Shown: positions 35,263-44,195 of the stretch, piece after piece
Position numbering within the stretch: the first letter of the stretch is position 1
How the letters are laid out: each line of letters opens with the position of its first letter
NCBI GenBank assembly: GCA_947476045.1
Contig: CANJNZ010000010.1
Span: 1 to 64,000 of the forward strand
DNA length: 64,000 nt
Origin: Chthoniobacteraceae bacterium
GTDB lineage: Bacteria > Verrucomicrobiota > Verrucomicrobiia > Chthoniobacterales > Chthoniobacteraceae
Direction: 5' to 3'
Program-made: the position numbers and the translations under genes
Notes under the pieces: generated by a model
The model's database searches: none
What the model was told of the DNA's origin: nothing
The model's input: only the letters and a program-made list of their open reading frames with translations

Positions 35263-36409
35263 CGGTGCTTTGTGTGGTCGCGCCGATATTCAGTGTGCCG
35301 CCCTCGATGCTCACCGAACTCGTTGCCGGAATCAGATTACTGACACCAAGCGTAAACGTCCCAGCGCCGGTTTTTACGAAATCCCCCGTGCCAATGATAG
35401 ATCCGGAGAATGTCGTATTGGTCCCTTTTGCGCCAACCGTAAGCACTCCGCCGCCAATCGGACCGTAGCTGATCGTTCCGACACCGGAGAGATCGCCGAG
35501 GCTTTCGCTGAAATCGTTCAAGTCGAGTGTCGTGCCTGCCGCGAGCGAAAGCCCGGACAATCCGCCAAAGCGGTTGTCGGAGTTTATGCTGACCGTTCCC
35601 TGATTGACGATGAGTGTCCCTGTGTAGGTGTTGGCACCGAGGAGACGCAGGATTCCAGGGCCGTTCTTGGTAAGATCCAATCCGAGGTCCAGTTCACCAA
35701 TTGCTCCCAGCGCGAGTGAACTGCCGCTATTTATATTCACCGACGCGCTACCCATCATTGAGATCATCCCGCTGAGCGAATTGTCTGAAAATGTGGCGTG
35801 AAGAACACCTGCTTGAGCGACACCGCTGCCGGCAATCAGCAGAATATTGTCGCTGTTGATGCCGACGTTGCTGACCAATTCCAGTGTGGCACCGCTGTTC
35901 ACAACCGTTTGGTAACCCGAACCTGCCGCACCCAACGATTCGTCCGTCAGAACCTTTACCAACCCTTGGTTGATGTTGGTGCCCCCGGTAGAATTAATGG
36001 TGCCAGCGAGAGTCAATGTGCCGCTGCCGTTTTTGTTGATCGAACCCGCTCCAGTGACTGTGCCCAAGACTACAATGTTACCATTTCCTGTGATGGAAAC
36101 ATTGTTAGCGGCGAGTGAAACAGGACCGCCGATGGTCAGAGTGCCAGCTGCACCGATGGTGGCGTTCTCACTCAATGCAACTGGGCCGTTCCATGATGCA
36201 CTGCCCGCCGGAACATTGATTGCACCATTTCCTGTCGGACCGGCACCGGCAATATTGAGCGGTTCGGTGGCTATAGTCAGACTTGGAGCCAGCGTGATTT
36301 CACCTCCGCTGGTAACGCTGGTTGCACCCGTGTCAGCGCCGAGGGCATCCGGCGAGAGAACCTCCAGAGTGCCGGCGGTGACATTAATGGCTCCAGTCGT
36401 AGAACTGGT
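35195..36409 (-). CDS. Repeat protein fragment 3 (same frame after the TGA)
   Basis: The frame continues directly past the TGA with repeat sequence (TSSTTGAINVTAGTLEVLSP). The first ATG is at 36175. Repeat character is lost after LNIGATTQSTG near 35262, where one base appears to be missing. Confidence 0.65.
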   Translation of the reverse strand, partial: TSSTTGAINVTAGTLEVLSPDALGADTGATSVTSGGEITLAPSLTIATEPLNIAGAGPTGNGAINVPAGSASWNGPVALSENATIGAAGTLTIGGPVSLAANNVSITGNGNIVVLGTVTGAGSINKNGSGTLTLAGTINSTGGTNINQGLVKVLTDESLGAAGSGYQTVVNSGATLELVSNVGINSDNILLIAGSGVAQAGVLHATFSDNSLSGMISMMGSASVNINSGSSLALGAIGELDLGLDLTKNGPGILRLLGANTYTGTLIVNQGTVSINSDNRFGGLSGLSLAAGTTLDLNDFSESLGDLSGVGTISYGPIGGGVLTVGAKGTNTTFSGSIIGTGDFVKTGAGTFTLGVSNLIPATSSVSIEGGTLNIGATTQSTGRSLSVAHFPERPAALPPRPLN

Positions 36410-38986
36410 TCATGTAAGGCTAAGTTTTCCAGTGCCAACTTTCACCACGGTGCCAGTTCCTGTAAAATCACCGTCGAAAGTCGTGTTGCTCGAATTTCCG
36501 ACGGTCAGCGTTCCAGCCCCGAGGGCAACGGTGCCGGAATTGGTGACGGCAGCGACGGTTTGACTATATCCCGCGAGGTCAAACTTTGCTCCTGAAGAGA
36601 TCGCAAGGGAAGTAGAAGTTGGCAGGGAATTGTTTGCTGCAAGTTGAATACTGCCGGCGGTGATGCTTGTGGCACCCGTGTAGTTATTCGCACCGGAGAG
36701 GGTGAGAACTTCGTTGCCGGTTGTGATCAAGCCACCAGAGCCGGAAATGACGCCGCCGAAGGCCGAGGAAATCAGGTCGCCGCCCACGGTCAGCGTGCCC
36801 GTGCCGAGAGTGATGCTGCCGGTTCCTGTGATGGAGCCGAAATTCGCCGAAAGGTTGTTCAGATCCACGTTACCGCCAGAGCCGACATTGACGGTGGATG
36901 CGACTGGTATGGCCGTGGCGTTCGAAAGCCTCAGGATGCCGCCCTGCACATTTGTTAGCCCGGCGTAGGCGGCTGGACTGGTCAGTTGCAATATGCCGGC
37001 ACCGGTTTTGTTAAAACCGTAGGCACCGGATATCGCGCCAAGCGTGGTGGTTCCGGTCGTGGCGTTGAAAGTGGCGCCGGATGTTGCGAGAGTCGCGCCA
37101 CCACTCGCCGTCAAAGTCAGAATTTGATTTCCGATCGTAACCGCTCCGAGCGAGAGGGTCGGAGTGCCGCTGGTGAGGCTAGTTGCTGCAATGGTGCTGT
37201 CGGTGATCAGGTTGAAAGCGTTGCTGAAAGCCGTGCTGGTGTCGGAGCGTAAACGCAGAGTGCCGCCTGCGAGAGCGATGGTGCCGGTGCCGAGCGAGCC
37301 GGCGTTGCGAAGTTCCAGCGCACCAGCGGAAATTTGCGCGATGCCGGTAAAGTTGGGGTTGGAGCCACCGAGAATGAGATCGCCGGAGTTGGTTTTGTTT
37401 AGCTGGCTCGTGCTGCTGCCGGTCGCGAGAAGATCGTTCGCGCCGGTGAGCGTGAGACCCTGCCCGTTCGCGACGTCAATGCCGCTCGTCAACCCGGCAC
37501 TCAAGACGAACCGGCGTGCGGTATTCGGCGTGAAACTGCTCGTGACGCCCAAGGTGCCGCTGCTCAGAAATACTCCGCCGCTGCTTGCACCGAGGTTGGA
37601 ATCTGCGGAGACCGAAACGGTTCCATCGTTGGCGTAAACACCACCAGTGAATGTGTTGGCGCCGCTGAGCACCAATGTGCCTGAGTCGGACTTCACAATG
37701 CTGACCACACCGTCGCCCGCGTTGCCATAAATGCCGTCCGTGCCGGCGTTGTTGATGATGCTCGATGAAATCGTAAGTTTTCTACCAGCTTCGACCGCAA
37801 CAAAGAGGCCGCTCCCAGCCGTTCCGCCAGCCGTGAGGCGTCCAGCGCCGGAGATGGTGGAGTCGGGCGCGGATTTTTTAATGAGGCCGCCGCCGGACAG
37901 ATTGAGCGTGCGGGTTGAAGCAGTATTCAAGTCCACCACTGCAAGGTCGGTAATTTGCAGGCCGCCGTCTGTCGTCGTGCCCGCATTGGTGAGAGTGTAG
38001 GCTCCGAGCGGCGAGGTGCTGGCAAGTTGCACGATCTTCGTAGTGTCGTTGACGTTGATCCCGATGCTGCCCGTGTAATAGTTGCTGTAGGCACGGACAC
38101 CATCCACCTGATATTCGGCGAAATCACTGCCAACCCGCGCCCAGCCACCGATGAGGCCGTTCGCCTGTCCGGTGATATAGACATGTGGTCCATACAGGCC
38201 GGAGCCGAGCGTGCCGCCGGTGCCGGCGAAATTCAAAGTAGTGCCGAGAACCACACTGCCGATGGAACTGAAAGTGAGCGCGCTGCTTTGCGTCGCGGTG
38301 CCGTTGTGAGCCACGGTGATGTTGGATGGACCGAGTAGGAAATTGAGCTGCCCGACCGCCTCACTTGTGCCATTAGCATCCGAAACGAGGGTCAGGTTTC
38401 CGCCCTGGATGTTGATCGCTGTCGTGTTGCCTATGCGATTTGAGTTTTCTGTCGTGGAATTGTCGAGGGTCAGGCTTGCACCCGTCAAAACCGACACGCT
38501 CGAAGCGTTCGCCGCTGAACCCGAGGCACCCGAGAGCACAACACTGCCATTGGTTACCGAGAGACCGCCGGTGAAAGTATTTGTGCCGGTCATGGTGAGT
38601 GTGCCGGTGCCCGCCTTGGTGAAGCCGCCGGTGCCGGACACGACGCCGGAGAAGGCGGAGGAGGTGTTATCGCCGCCTTCGGTAAGTGTTCCAGCGCCCA
38701 GGGTGACATTGCCAGCCCCGGCAAGCGAGCCGATGGTTCCATTGAAACCTGCCAGATTGAAAGTCGCACCCGAAGCCACATTCACACGCGAGGACGAAGG
38801 CCCGGCTGTAGCGCTGCCGAGAGCGAGCGTGCCAACGTTTACATCCGTGCTTCCGGTATATGCGTTCGTGCCGCCGAGGGTGAAAGTTCCGCTTCCAACT
38901 TTCGTCAAGCCGCCACTGCCGCCGATCGTGCCGGTGAAAGCGGTGGATGTAGTGTTGCCTGTCGTGAGCCGGCCCGAACCAAGCAT
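36410..38986 (-). CDS. Repeat protein fragment 2 (middle)
   Basis: About 858 residues of autotransporter-type repeats, such as GGSGGLTKVGSGTFTLGGTN and KAGTGTLTMTGTNTFTGGL. It has no start of its own with a signal peptide, and ends at the internal TGA (36410-36412) in the middle of a repeat. Confidence 0.75.
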   Translation of the reverse strand: MLGSGRLTTGNTTSTAFTGTIGGSGGLTKVGSGTFTLGGTNAYTGSTDVNVGTLALGSATAGPSSSRVNVASGATFNLAGFNGTIGSLAGAGNVTLGAGTLTEGGDNTSSAFSGVVSGTGGFTKAGTGTLTMTGTNTFTGGLSVTNGSVVLSGASGSAANASSVSVLTGASLTLDNSTTENSNRIGNTTAINIQGGNLTLVSDANGTSEAVGQLNFLLGPSNITVAHNGTATQSSALTFSSIGSVVLGTTLNFAGTGGTLGSGLYGPHVYITGQANGLIGGWARVGSDFAEYQVDGVRAYSNYYTGSIGINVNDTTKIVQLASTSPLGAYTLTNAGTTTDGGLQITDLAVVDLNTASTRTLNLSGGGLIKKSAPDSTISGAGRLTAGGTAGSGLFVAVEAGRKLTISSSIINNAGTDGIYGNAGDGVVSIVKSDSGTLVLSGANTFTGGVYANDGTVSVSADSNLGASSGGVFLSSGTLGVTSSFTPNTARRFVLSAGLTSGIDVANGQGLTLTGANDLLATGSSTSQLNKTNSGDLILGGSNPNFTGIAQISAGALELRNAGSLGTGTIALAGGTLRLRSDTSTAFSNAFNLITDSTIAATSLTSGTPTLSLGAVTIGNQILTLTASGGATLATSGATFNATTGTTTLGAISGAYGFNKTGAGILQLTSPAAYAGLTNVQGGILRLSNATAIPVASTVNVGSGGNVDLNNLSANFGSITGTGSITLGTGTLTVGGDLISSAFGGVISGSGGLITTGNEVLTLSGANNYTGATSITAGSIQLAANNSLPTSTSLAISSGAKFDLAGYSQTVAAVTNSGTVALGAGTLTVGNSSNTTFDGDFTGTGTVVKVGTGKLSLT

Positions 38987-41301
38987 AGATTGCCAGCGCC
39001 CGCCAGTGAGCCGATGGTGTCGCTGAAATTGTTCATGTCCAAGGTGGCACCAGTGGACATGGTGATGGCGGTGGAGTTTGGCAGAGTATCGGCTGCGCCT
39101 AGGCGGAGCGTCCCGGCGCTGATTGTCGTGGTGCCGGAATATGAGTTCGCGCCTGAGATCAACGCGGTGCCAGTGGTGTTCTTGGTAAGGTTGCCAGTGC
39201 CACCGAGCACGGCGGTCACGGTGCCGCTTTGCAACGTGTAGCCGCTGCCGCTCAAAACGCCGCTGGTGCCCGCAATCGTTCCACTCGCGAGCGTGACCGC
39301 ACCGACTGTGTCAGAAAATGTGGCGATATTGAGGGTGCCGCCGTTGACGTTCACCGCACCGGCGTCGGCCAGAACATTGGCCGCTCCATATGCGAGCGTG
39401 CCGGCGTTGACGTTTGTTCCGCCGGTAAAGGTGTTTGCCCCGGAGAGCGTGACCGTCCCCGCTGTGTCCTTTGTCAGCGCCACCGCACCGCCAAGACGTG
39501 CGGTCACAGTGCCATTGCGAACGGTGAATCCGCTTGTGCTCGTCAGCAGCGATGTCGCAGTGCCTGTGATCGAACCATCCTGCAATGTGACTGCTCCAAC
39601 GCTATCCGTGAAAGCACCGAGATCGAGAATAGCACCGACACCGTTGACAGTGACCGTGCCCGTGCTCAAGGCGTTGCTTACACCGTAAGCGAGCGTGCCC
39701 TGGGAAACGAGCGTTGCCCCGGTGAAAGTATTCGCATTGCTCAGCCGAACGATGCCCGCACCCGTCTTCGTCACGGCACCAGCCCCCGATATCACGCCGG
39801 TAAAACGCACCTCACCGCCCGCCGCCTCGGTGAGGGTGACATCAGTGCCGAGGGTCACTGCGCCGCTGAATGTATTCACACCCGTTGTGTTCAATCCGCC
39901 AAAAGTGCTCAGACCGGTGCTGCCCACGGGAACCGAGATCGGATTCGCGACCGTGCGTCCTGCCGTGGTGGAAAACAAAAGCGTCGCCGGCGTGGTGCTG
40001 CCGACCGTGACATCGCCAACGGTAATCGTGGCAGTGCCCGCTGCGGTATTCGAATTCAGGATGACCGTTCCGTTTTGAATGACTGTCCCGCCGCTGTAAG
40101 TATTGGCCCCGCTGAGAATAAGTGTTCCCACACCCGCCTTGGTCAGAACTCTGCCGCCGCCGCTGACGATTCCGGTGAAAGTGGTGTTCTGGTTCTGCAC
40201 GGTCAACGTGGGTGAGGTCGTGAGCGCGGTGGCTCCAGTAAATGTGAGGTCGTAAGCACCATTGATGGTCGTATTTGCATCCAGACTTACAGCATTTGCC
40301 AGAGTCCGTGCCGCCCCGCCTGCCTGTATGGTCCCGCCACCAAGAGCCAGCGTGCCAGTGCCAGCGGCGGCATTGTTTCCGACAATGGTCGTCCCCCCGA
40401 TCAGCGTCAGGCCTCCGGAGAACGTATTTGCCCCGTTCAATGCCAGCGTGCCGGTTCCGGCGGTGGTCAAGGATCTGTTCCCGCTCAGCACTCCGTTCAA
40501 AGCCAGTTGGCCAGCCCCGTTTACCGTGATGGTTGAGTTGGCGGTGATGCTCCCGGGGCCGGTGAAAGTCAGGCCGTTTGTTCCCAGATAGGTGAAACTG
40601 TTGTTGATTTGGAGGGAGTTTGCTTGCGTTCGAGCTGCGCCGGTCGCATCGAGGAGACCAGCTCCGCTGATGGCCAATGTTCCCGTGCCCAGCGCCGTAT
40701 TACTGCCAATGATTAGTGTGCCCTTCGAAAGTGTCGTGCTTCCAGAATAAGAGTTATTTCCCGACAGGACCAGACTCCCGTTGCCGTTTTGGATCACCCC
40801 GCCGGCTCCGGAGACCGGCCCGGTGATCGTGAGCGCCTTGGTGCCTGTGCTGGAGAGCGTGAACGTCTGCAAATTGACCGCGCCGCCAAAAACCAGCGCG
40901 CCAGACGACGCTTTCCAGTTTTGATTCCCCCCAAGTTTGATCGCGTTATTGATCGTTTCCGTGGACGTCGAAAGGTTGGTCACCCCGCCGTTGATCGTGT
41001 AGGTTCCGGCACCGCCCAGAGTGAAGGCTTTTGCAGTGGTGCTGAACTTGAGCGTTCCTACCGTCAGGCTCGTGGCCATTTGCGGGGTGAGACCGGTGCC
41101 TCCTGCGAAAATTACGACGTCCCTCGAAGTCGGGACCTGCGCCGGGCTCCAGTTCTGTGGGTTTAAAACGTTGTTATCACCTGCGGCTCCGGTCCATTTG
41201 ATGTTTGCAGCCCATCCCAATGGAGTCATCGCCAAAGAGATCAGTCCGATAAGGACAGCGCTGGATATCTTGGTTCTAAAACTTACTTTTCGGTTGGGCA
41301 T
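38905..41301 (-). CDS. Repeat protein fragment 1 (N-terminal, signal peptide)
   Basis: This first open segment of the broken gene holds the signal peptide and about 780 residues of beta-strand repeats. The repeat pattern is lost after SLAGAGNL near 38988, and the last 25 or so residues (CLVRAGSRQ onward) are out of frame. The repeat continues in another frame as LGSGRLTTGNTTSTAF. Confidence 0.75.
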   Translation of the reverse strand: MPNRKVSFRTKISSAVLIGLISLAMTPLGWAANIKWTGAAGDNNVLNPQNWSPAQVPTSRDVVIFAGGTGLTPQMATSLTVGTLKFSTTAKAFTLGGAGTYTINGGVTNLSTSTETINNAIKLGGNQNWKASSGALVFGGAVNLQTFTLSSTGTKALTITGPVSGAGGVIQNGNGSLVLSGNNSYSGSTTLSKGTLIIGSNTALGTGTLAISGAGLLDATGAARTQANSLQINNSFTYLGTNGLTFTGPGSITANSTITVNGAGQLALNGVLSGNRSLTTAGTGTLALNGANTFSGGLTLIGGTTIVGNNAAAGTGTLALGGGTIQAGGAARTLANAVSLDANTTINGAYDLTFTGATALTTSPTLTVQNQNTTFTGIVSGGGRVLTKAGVGTLILSGANTYSGGTVIQNGTVILNSNTAAGTATITVGDVTVGSTTPATLLFSTTAGRTVANPISVPVGSTGLSTFGGLNTTGVNTFSGAVTLGTDVTLTEAAGGEVRFTGVISGAGAVTKTGAGIVRLSNANTFTGATLVSQGTLAYGVSNALSTGTVTVNGVGAILDLGAFTDSVGAVTLQDGSITGTATSLLTSTSGFTVRNGTVTARLGGAVALTKDTAGTVTLSGANTFTGGTNVNAGTLAYGAANVLADAGAVNVNGGTLNIATFSDTVGAVTLASGTIAGTSGVLSGSGYTLQSGTVTAVLGGTGNLTKNTTGTALISGANSYSGTTTISAGTLRLGAADTLPNSTAITMSTGATLDMNNFSDTIGSLAGAGNLCLVRAGSRQATLHPPLSPARSAAVAA

Positions 41302-41748
41302 TCTGAGCTTTTTATGACTATTCTGATTTTTATTAGCAGGCGCCGTGCCCATAGGTGTTTTCTAGGCTAAAAATACTATATAAAACTTACATAAAAAACA
41401 TGCTACCAGTAGTTTAAGAGTATTCTCTCTTTTGAGAAACGATATTCTCTCGCACTCTATCAAAATTTTTAATCCCGCCTGCCTGTTACAAAACCAAGCG
41501 AATCGATGACACGGTGCGATTCCATCTGGATTGGGGTGTGTTTTACCTCCGCGAACCAAACCCATACCCACAGTAGAACCAATATCTGAAAGAGTTTCCC
41601 GGCGCCTTTTTCCTCATGCTCACCATCGGTTTTAATGTGCTCGGAGGAAATTCGCTCGCCCCTGCCGGATAGACGTGGCTGAACCGCTGCGATGCTTCCG
41701 AATGGGGCACTTGCGTAGTGCGAAGGTTTGTTGCTAGACACAAAGACC
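41302..41748. promoter_or_regulatory. Intergenic leader and probable promoters
   Basis: No gene is supported in these 447 bases. The part next to the repeat-protein gene (41355-41465) is strikingly AT-rich and probably holds its promoter. It contains two direct copies of tattctctc at about 41421 and 41442 flanking ttttgagaaacga, a possible operator. The part next to the phosphate transporter has cttgcgtagtgcgaa at 41710-41724, identical to the -35 region of typA, 24 nt before the ATG at 41749. Confidence 0.4.
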
Positions 41749-42861
41749 ATGACGATTCTCTTTCTCATCGTTTGTTTCCTCGCTTGGTCGAACGGCGCGA
41801 ATGACAACTTCAAAGGCGTGGCGAGTCTCTATGGATCGGGGACGGCGAAATTCCGGCCCGCTCTCACATGGGCGACCATCACCACGGCGGCGGGAGGGAT
41901 TACCGCTCTGTTCTTCGCGCAGGCGCTCATGAAGAAATTCTCGGGCAAGGGGCTCGTGCCCGATGCGCTCACGACGCAGCCGACATTTCTGCTTGTCGTC
42001 GCGCTCGCTGCGGGAGTCACCGTGATGCTTGCCACGCGACTTGGCTTTCCGATTTCCACCACGCACGGCCTCACCGGCGCGCTCGTTGGCGCAGGCATGG
42101 TCGCCGCGCCGGGCGGCGTGAATTTCTCCGCCCTCGGCAAAAACTTTCTCACTCCGTTGTTGCTCGCGCCGTTGCTCGCCGTCGCCGTCGGCGCGGTGAT
42201 TTACCTCGTGCTGCGCGCCGTGCGGCTCGGTATGCGCGTGGAGAAAAATATGTGCGTGTGCATCGGCTGCGAGACGCAGGTGATCCCCATCGCGCGCCCG
42301 GCGGGAGTTTTCGCTGCGGAGCAAGTGCCCGTGCTCACAATGACGACCGGCACCACTGCCGAATGCCGCCAGCGGTATGATGGCAGGATGCTCGGCGTGA
42401 ACGTCGGCAGCGCGGTGGATGTGATGCACACCATCAGCGCGGGCGCGGTGAGTTTTGCGCGCGGGCTGAACGACACTCCGAAAATCGCCGCCCTCCTGCT
42501 CGTCGCCACGGCGCTCGACATCCGATGGGGATTCCTCGCCGTCGCTGTCGCCATGGCTGCGGGTGGCCTGCTCAATTCCCGCCGCGTCGCCGAGACCATG
42601 TCGCACAAACTCTCCGGCATGAATCCCGGGCAGGGCTGCGCCGCCAATCTCGCGACGGCAATTCTCGTGAGCACCGCAAACTACTCGCAACTCCCCGTGA
42701 GCACCACGCATGTCAGCGTCGGCAGCATCGTCGGCATCGGCGCAGTCACCCGACGCGTCCATTGGAAGCCCGTGCTTGGCGTCCTGCTTTCGTGGGTAGT
42801 CACGCTCCCGTGCGCCGCAGCGATTGCCGCGCTCGCCGCGTGGGCGCTGGGCGTCCGCTAG
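41749..42861 (+). CDS. PiT-family inorganic phosphate transporter
   Basis: The 370-residue protein from the ATG at 41749 begins MTILFLIVCFLAWSNGANDN. It has the paired PiT signatures GANDNFKG and RGLNDTPKIAAL, and GFPISTTHGLTGAL and LPVSTTHVSVGS in the two inverted halves, with about ten membrane spans. The family imports phosphate (or metal-phosphate) with protons or sodium. A CVCIGCETQ segment in the central loop (near residue 168) is Cys-rich and unusual. chrA follows 3 nt downstream. Confidence 0.93.
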   Translation: MTILFLIVCFLAWSNGANDNFKGVASLYGSGTAKFRPALTWATITTAAGGITALFFAQALMKKFSGKGLVPDALTTQPTFLLVVALAAGVTVMLATRLGFPISTTHGLTGALVGAGMVAAPGGVNFSALGKNFLTPLLLAPLLAVAVGAVIYLVLRAVRLGMRVEKNMCVCIGCETQVIPIARPAGVFAAEQVPVLTMTTGTTAECRQRYDGRMLGVNVGSAVDVMHTISAGAVSFARGLNDTPKIAALLLVATALDIRWGFLAVAVAMAAGGLLNSRRVAETMSHKLSGMNPGQGCAANLATAILVSTANYSQLPVSTTHVSVGSIVGIGAVTRRVHWKPVLGVLLSWVVTLPCAAAIAALAAWALGVR

Positions 42862-42864
42862 CGT

Positions 42865-44157
42865 ATGGAGACTGCGCGTCCGACTTTTGCCGAGGCGTTT
42901 CGCTTTTGGGTGAAGCTCGGCTGCATCAGCTTCGGCGGGCCGGCGGGGCAGATTGCGATCATGCACACGGAGCTGGTGGAAAAGCGGCGGTGGGTGGGCG
43001 AGGAGCGGTTTCTCCACGCGCTGAATTACTGCATGTTGCTGCCGGGGCCGGAGGCGCAGCAGCTCGCGATTTATCTCGGCTGGTTGTTGCACAGGACGTG
43101 GGGCGGCATTGTGGCGGGCGCGTTCTTCGTGCTGCCCTCTGCGGTTCTGCTGTGGGCTCTGAGTTGGCTCTACGTGAGCTTTGGCGCGCAGGCGTGGATG
43201 GTTGGTGTGTTCGGCGGATTGAAGCCCGCAGTGATCGCCATCGTGGCGGTGGCCGCGCTGCGCATCGGCGGAAAGGTGTTGAAAAATGTGGTGATGTGGG
43301 CGCTGGCGGTGTCCGCGTTTGCGGCGATTTATTTTCTCAATGCGCCGTTCCCATTCATCGTGCTCGGAGCAGGCGTGCTCGGCTGGCTTGGCGGGAAGTG
43401 GAGGCCGGCGATGTTTGCGGTGTTGAAAGGGCACGCGGGGAAAATGACGAATGACGAATGTCGGATGACGGATGTTGAAGTGAGGCCGACGATGGGGCGG
43501 GCGCTATGTGTATGTGTGCTATGCCTTGTGCTTTGGTGGACGCCGGTTTTGCTCGCGGGATGGTGGCTTGGCTGGGCGCACGCGATCCCGCAGGAGGGGT
43601 TGTTTTTCAGCAAGGCAGCAATGGTGACATTTGGCGGAGCCTACGCGGTGCTGCCGTATGTCTCGCAACAAGCGGTGGCGACTGGATGGCTGAGCGCCCC
43701 GCAGATGCTCGACGGCCTCGGCCTCGCCGAGACGACGCCGGGCCCGCTCATCATGGTGCTGCAATTCGTCGGCTTCCTCGGCGGATGGAATTTCCCCGGC
43801 CCGCTCCCGCCGCTGCTCGCCGCGACGCTCGGCGCGGCCATCACGACATGGACGACGTTCGTGCCGTGCTTCCTGTGGATTTTCTTAGGTGCACCGCACA
43901 TCGAGCGTCTGCGCGAAAACCGCGCGCTCACCGCCGCACTCTCGGCAATCACCGCCGCTGTAGTCGGCGTGATTATCAATCTCGCGCTGTGGTTCGGAGT
44001 GGCTGTGCTGTTTCCAAAAAACGCGCCGGTGAATGGATTCGGCACCGTGCTCGCAGTCTTGGCGTTTATCGGGATGCAGCGGTGGAAATGGGGCGTCATA
44101 CCCGTGGTGCTCGCATCCGGCGCACTCGGCGCGCTGTGGATGTGGCTCGGCTGGTAG
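42865..44157 (+). CDS. chrA: Chromate transporter ChrA
   Basis: The 430-residue two-domain CHR protein has the N-terminal motif FWVKLGCISFGGPAGQIAIM (about 13-32) and PGPEAQQLA, and a repeated half with FSKAAMVTFGGAYAVLPYV near residue 248 and AETTPGPLIMVLQFVGFLGG near 290. CHR proteins export chromate. The linker between halves contains GKMTNDECRMTDVE, encoded by an inserted heptamer array. It starts 3 nt after the phosphate transporter, so the two are cotranscribed; chromate and phosphate are both oxyanions, but a shared role is only inferred. Confidence 0.92.
   Translation: METARPTFAEAFRFWVKLGCISFGGPAGQIAIMHTELVEKRRWVGEERFLHALNYCMLLPGPEAQQLAIYLGWLLHRTWGGIVAGAFFVLPSAVLLWALSWLYVSFGAQAWMVGVFGGLKPAVIAIVAVAALRIGGKVLKNVVMWALAVSAFAAIYFLNAPFPFIVLGAGVLGWLGGKWRPAMFAVLKGHAGKMTNDECRMTDVEVRPTMGRALCVCVLCLVLWWTPVLLAGWWLGWAHAIPQEGLFFSKAAMVTFGGAYAVLPYVSQQAVATGWLSAPQMLDGLGLAETTPGPLIMVLQFVGFLGGWNFPGPLPPLLAATLGAAITTWTTFVPCFLWIFLGAPHIERLRENRALTAALSAITAAVVGVIINLALWFGVAVLFPKNAPVNGFGTVLAVLAFIGMQRWKWGVIPVVLASGALGALWMWLGW
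43444..43474. repeat. Heptamer array inside chrA
   Basis: Four units, ATGACGA, ATGACGA, ATGTCGG, ATGACGG, then ATG, lie in the chrA region coding for the linker between the two membrane halves. The frame is kept. The same sequence family is found between genes elsewhere in the window. Confidence 0.65.
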
Positions 44158-44195
44158 GCTTGCCACACGCAGTCATGCGCGCTTTTCTCTGCGCC

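Larger units (their letters stand above)
34452..41301 (-). pseudogene. Giant PEP-CTERM autotransporter-repeat protein, broken in three places
   Basis: The whole stretch reads as one secreted protein if three lesions are repaired: a one-base loss near 38988, an in-frame TGA at 36410-36412 (in a context where Gly, GGA, is expected: KLSLT stop TSSTTGAINV) and a one-base loss near 35262. Adding two bases gives 2284 codons. The N-terminus is a Sec signal (MPNRKVSFRTKISSAVLIGL, cleavage after GWAA). The body is many copies of the autotransporter-associated beta-strand repeat (GAGTLTLSGANTYTG type). The C-terminus is IPEPSGFLLIISGIAMM followed by Arg-rich residues, a PEP-CTERM sorting signal for an exosortase, not a beta-barrel. 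Sequencing or assembly error in repeats remains possible. Confidence 0.8.

Noticed and set aside
36410-36412. Possibility that TGA encodes Gly in this organism, as in code 25 lineages
   Set aside because: TGA ends several intact genes here, for example the sigma factor at 28088-28090 and the DevC permease, so the standard meaning holds.
39229-40215. Plus-strand frame of 328 codons opposite the repeat-protein gene
   Set aside because: Low-complexity shadow of repetitive DNA; no start or domain support.
41734-43434. Open frame of 566 codons on the minus strand opposite the phosphate and chromate transporters
   Set aside because: The product is extremely rich in Arg and His with no structure. 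The plus strand holds two clear transporter genes, so it is a composition artefact.
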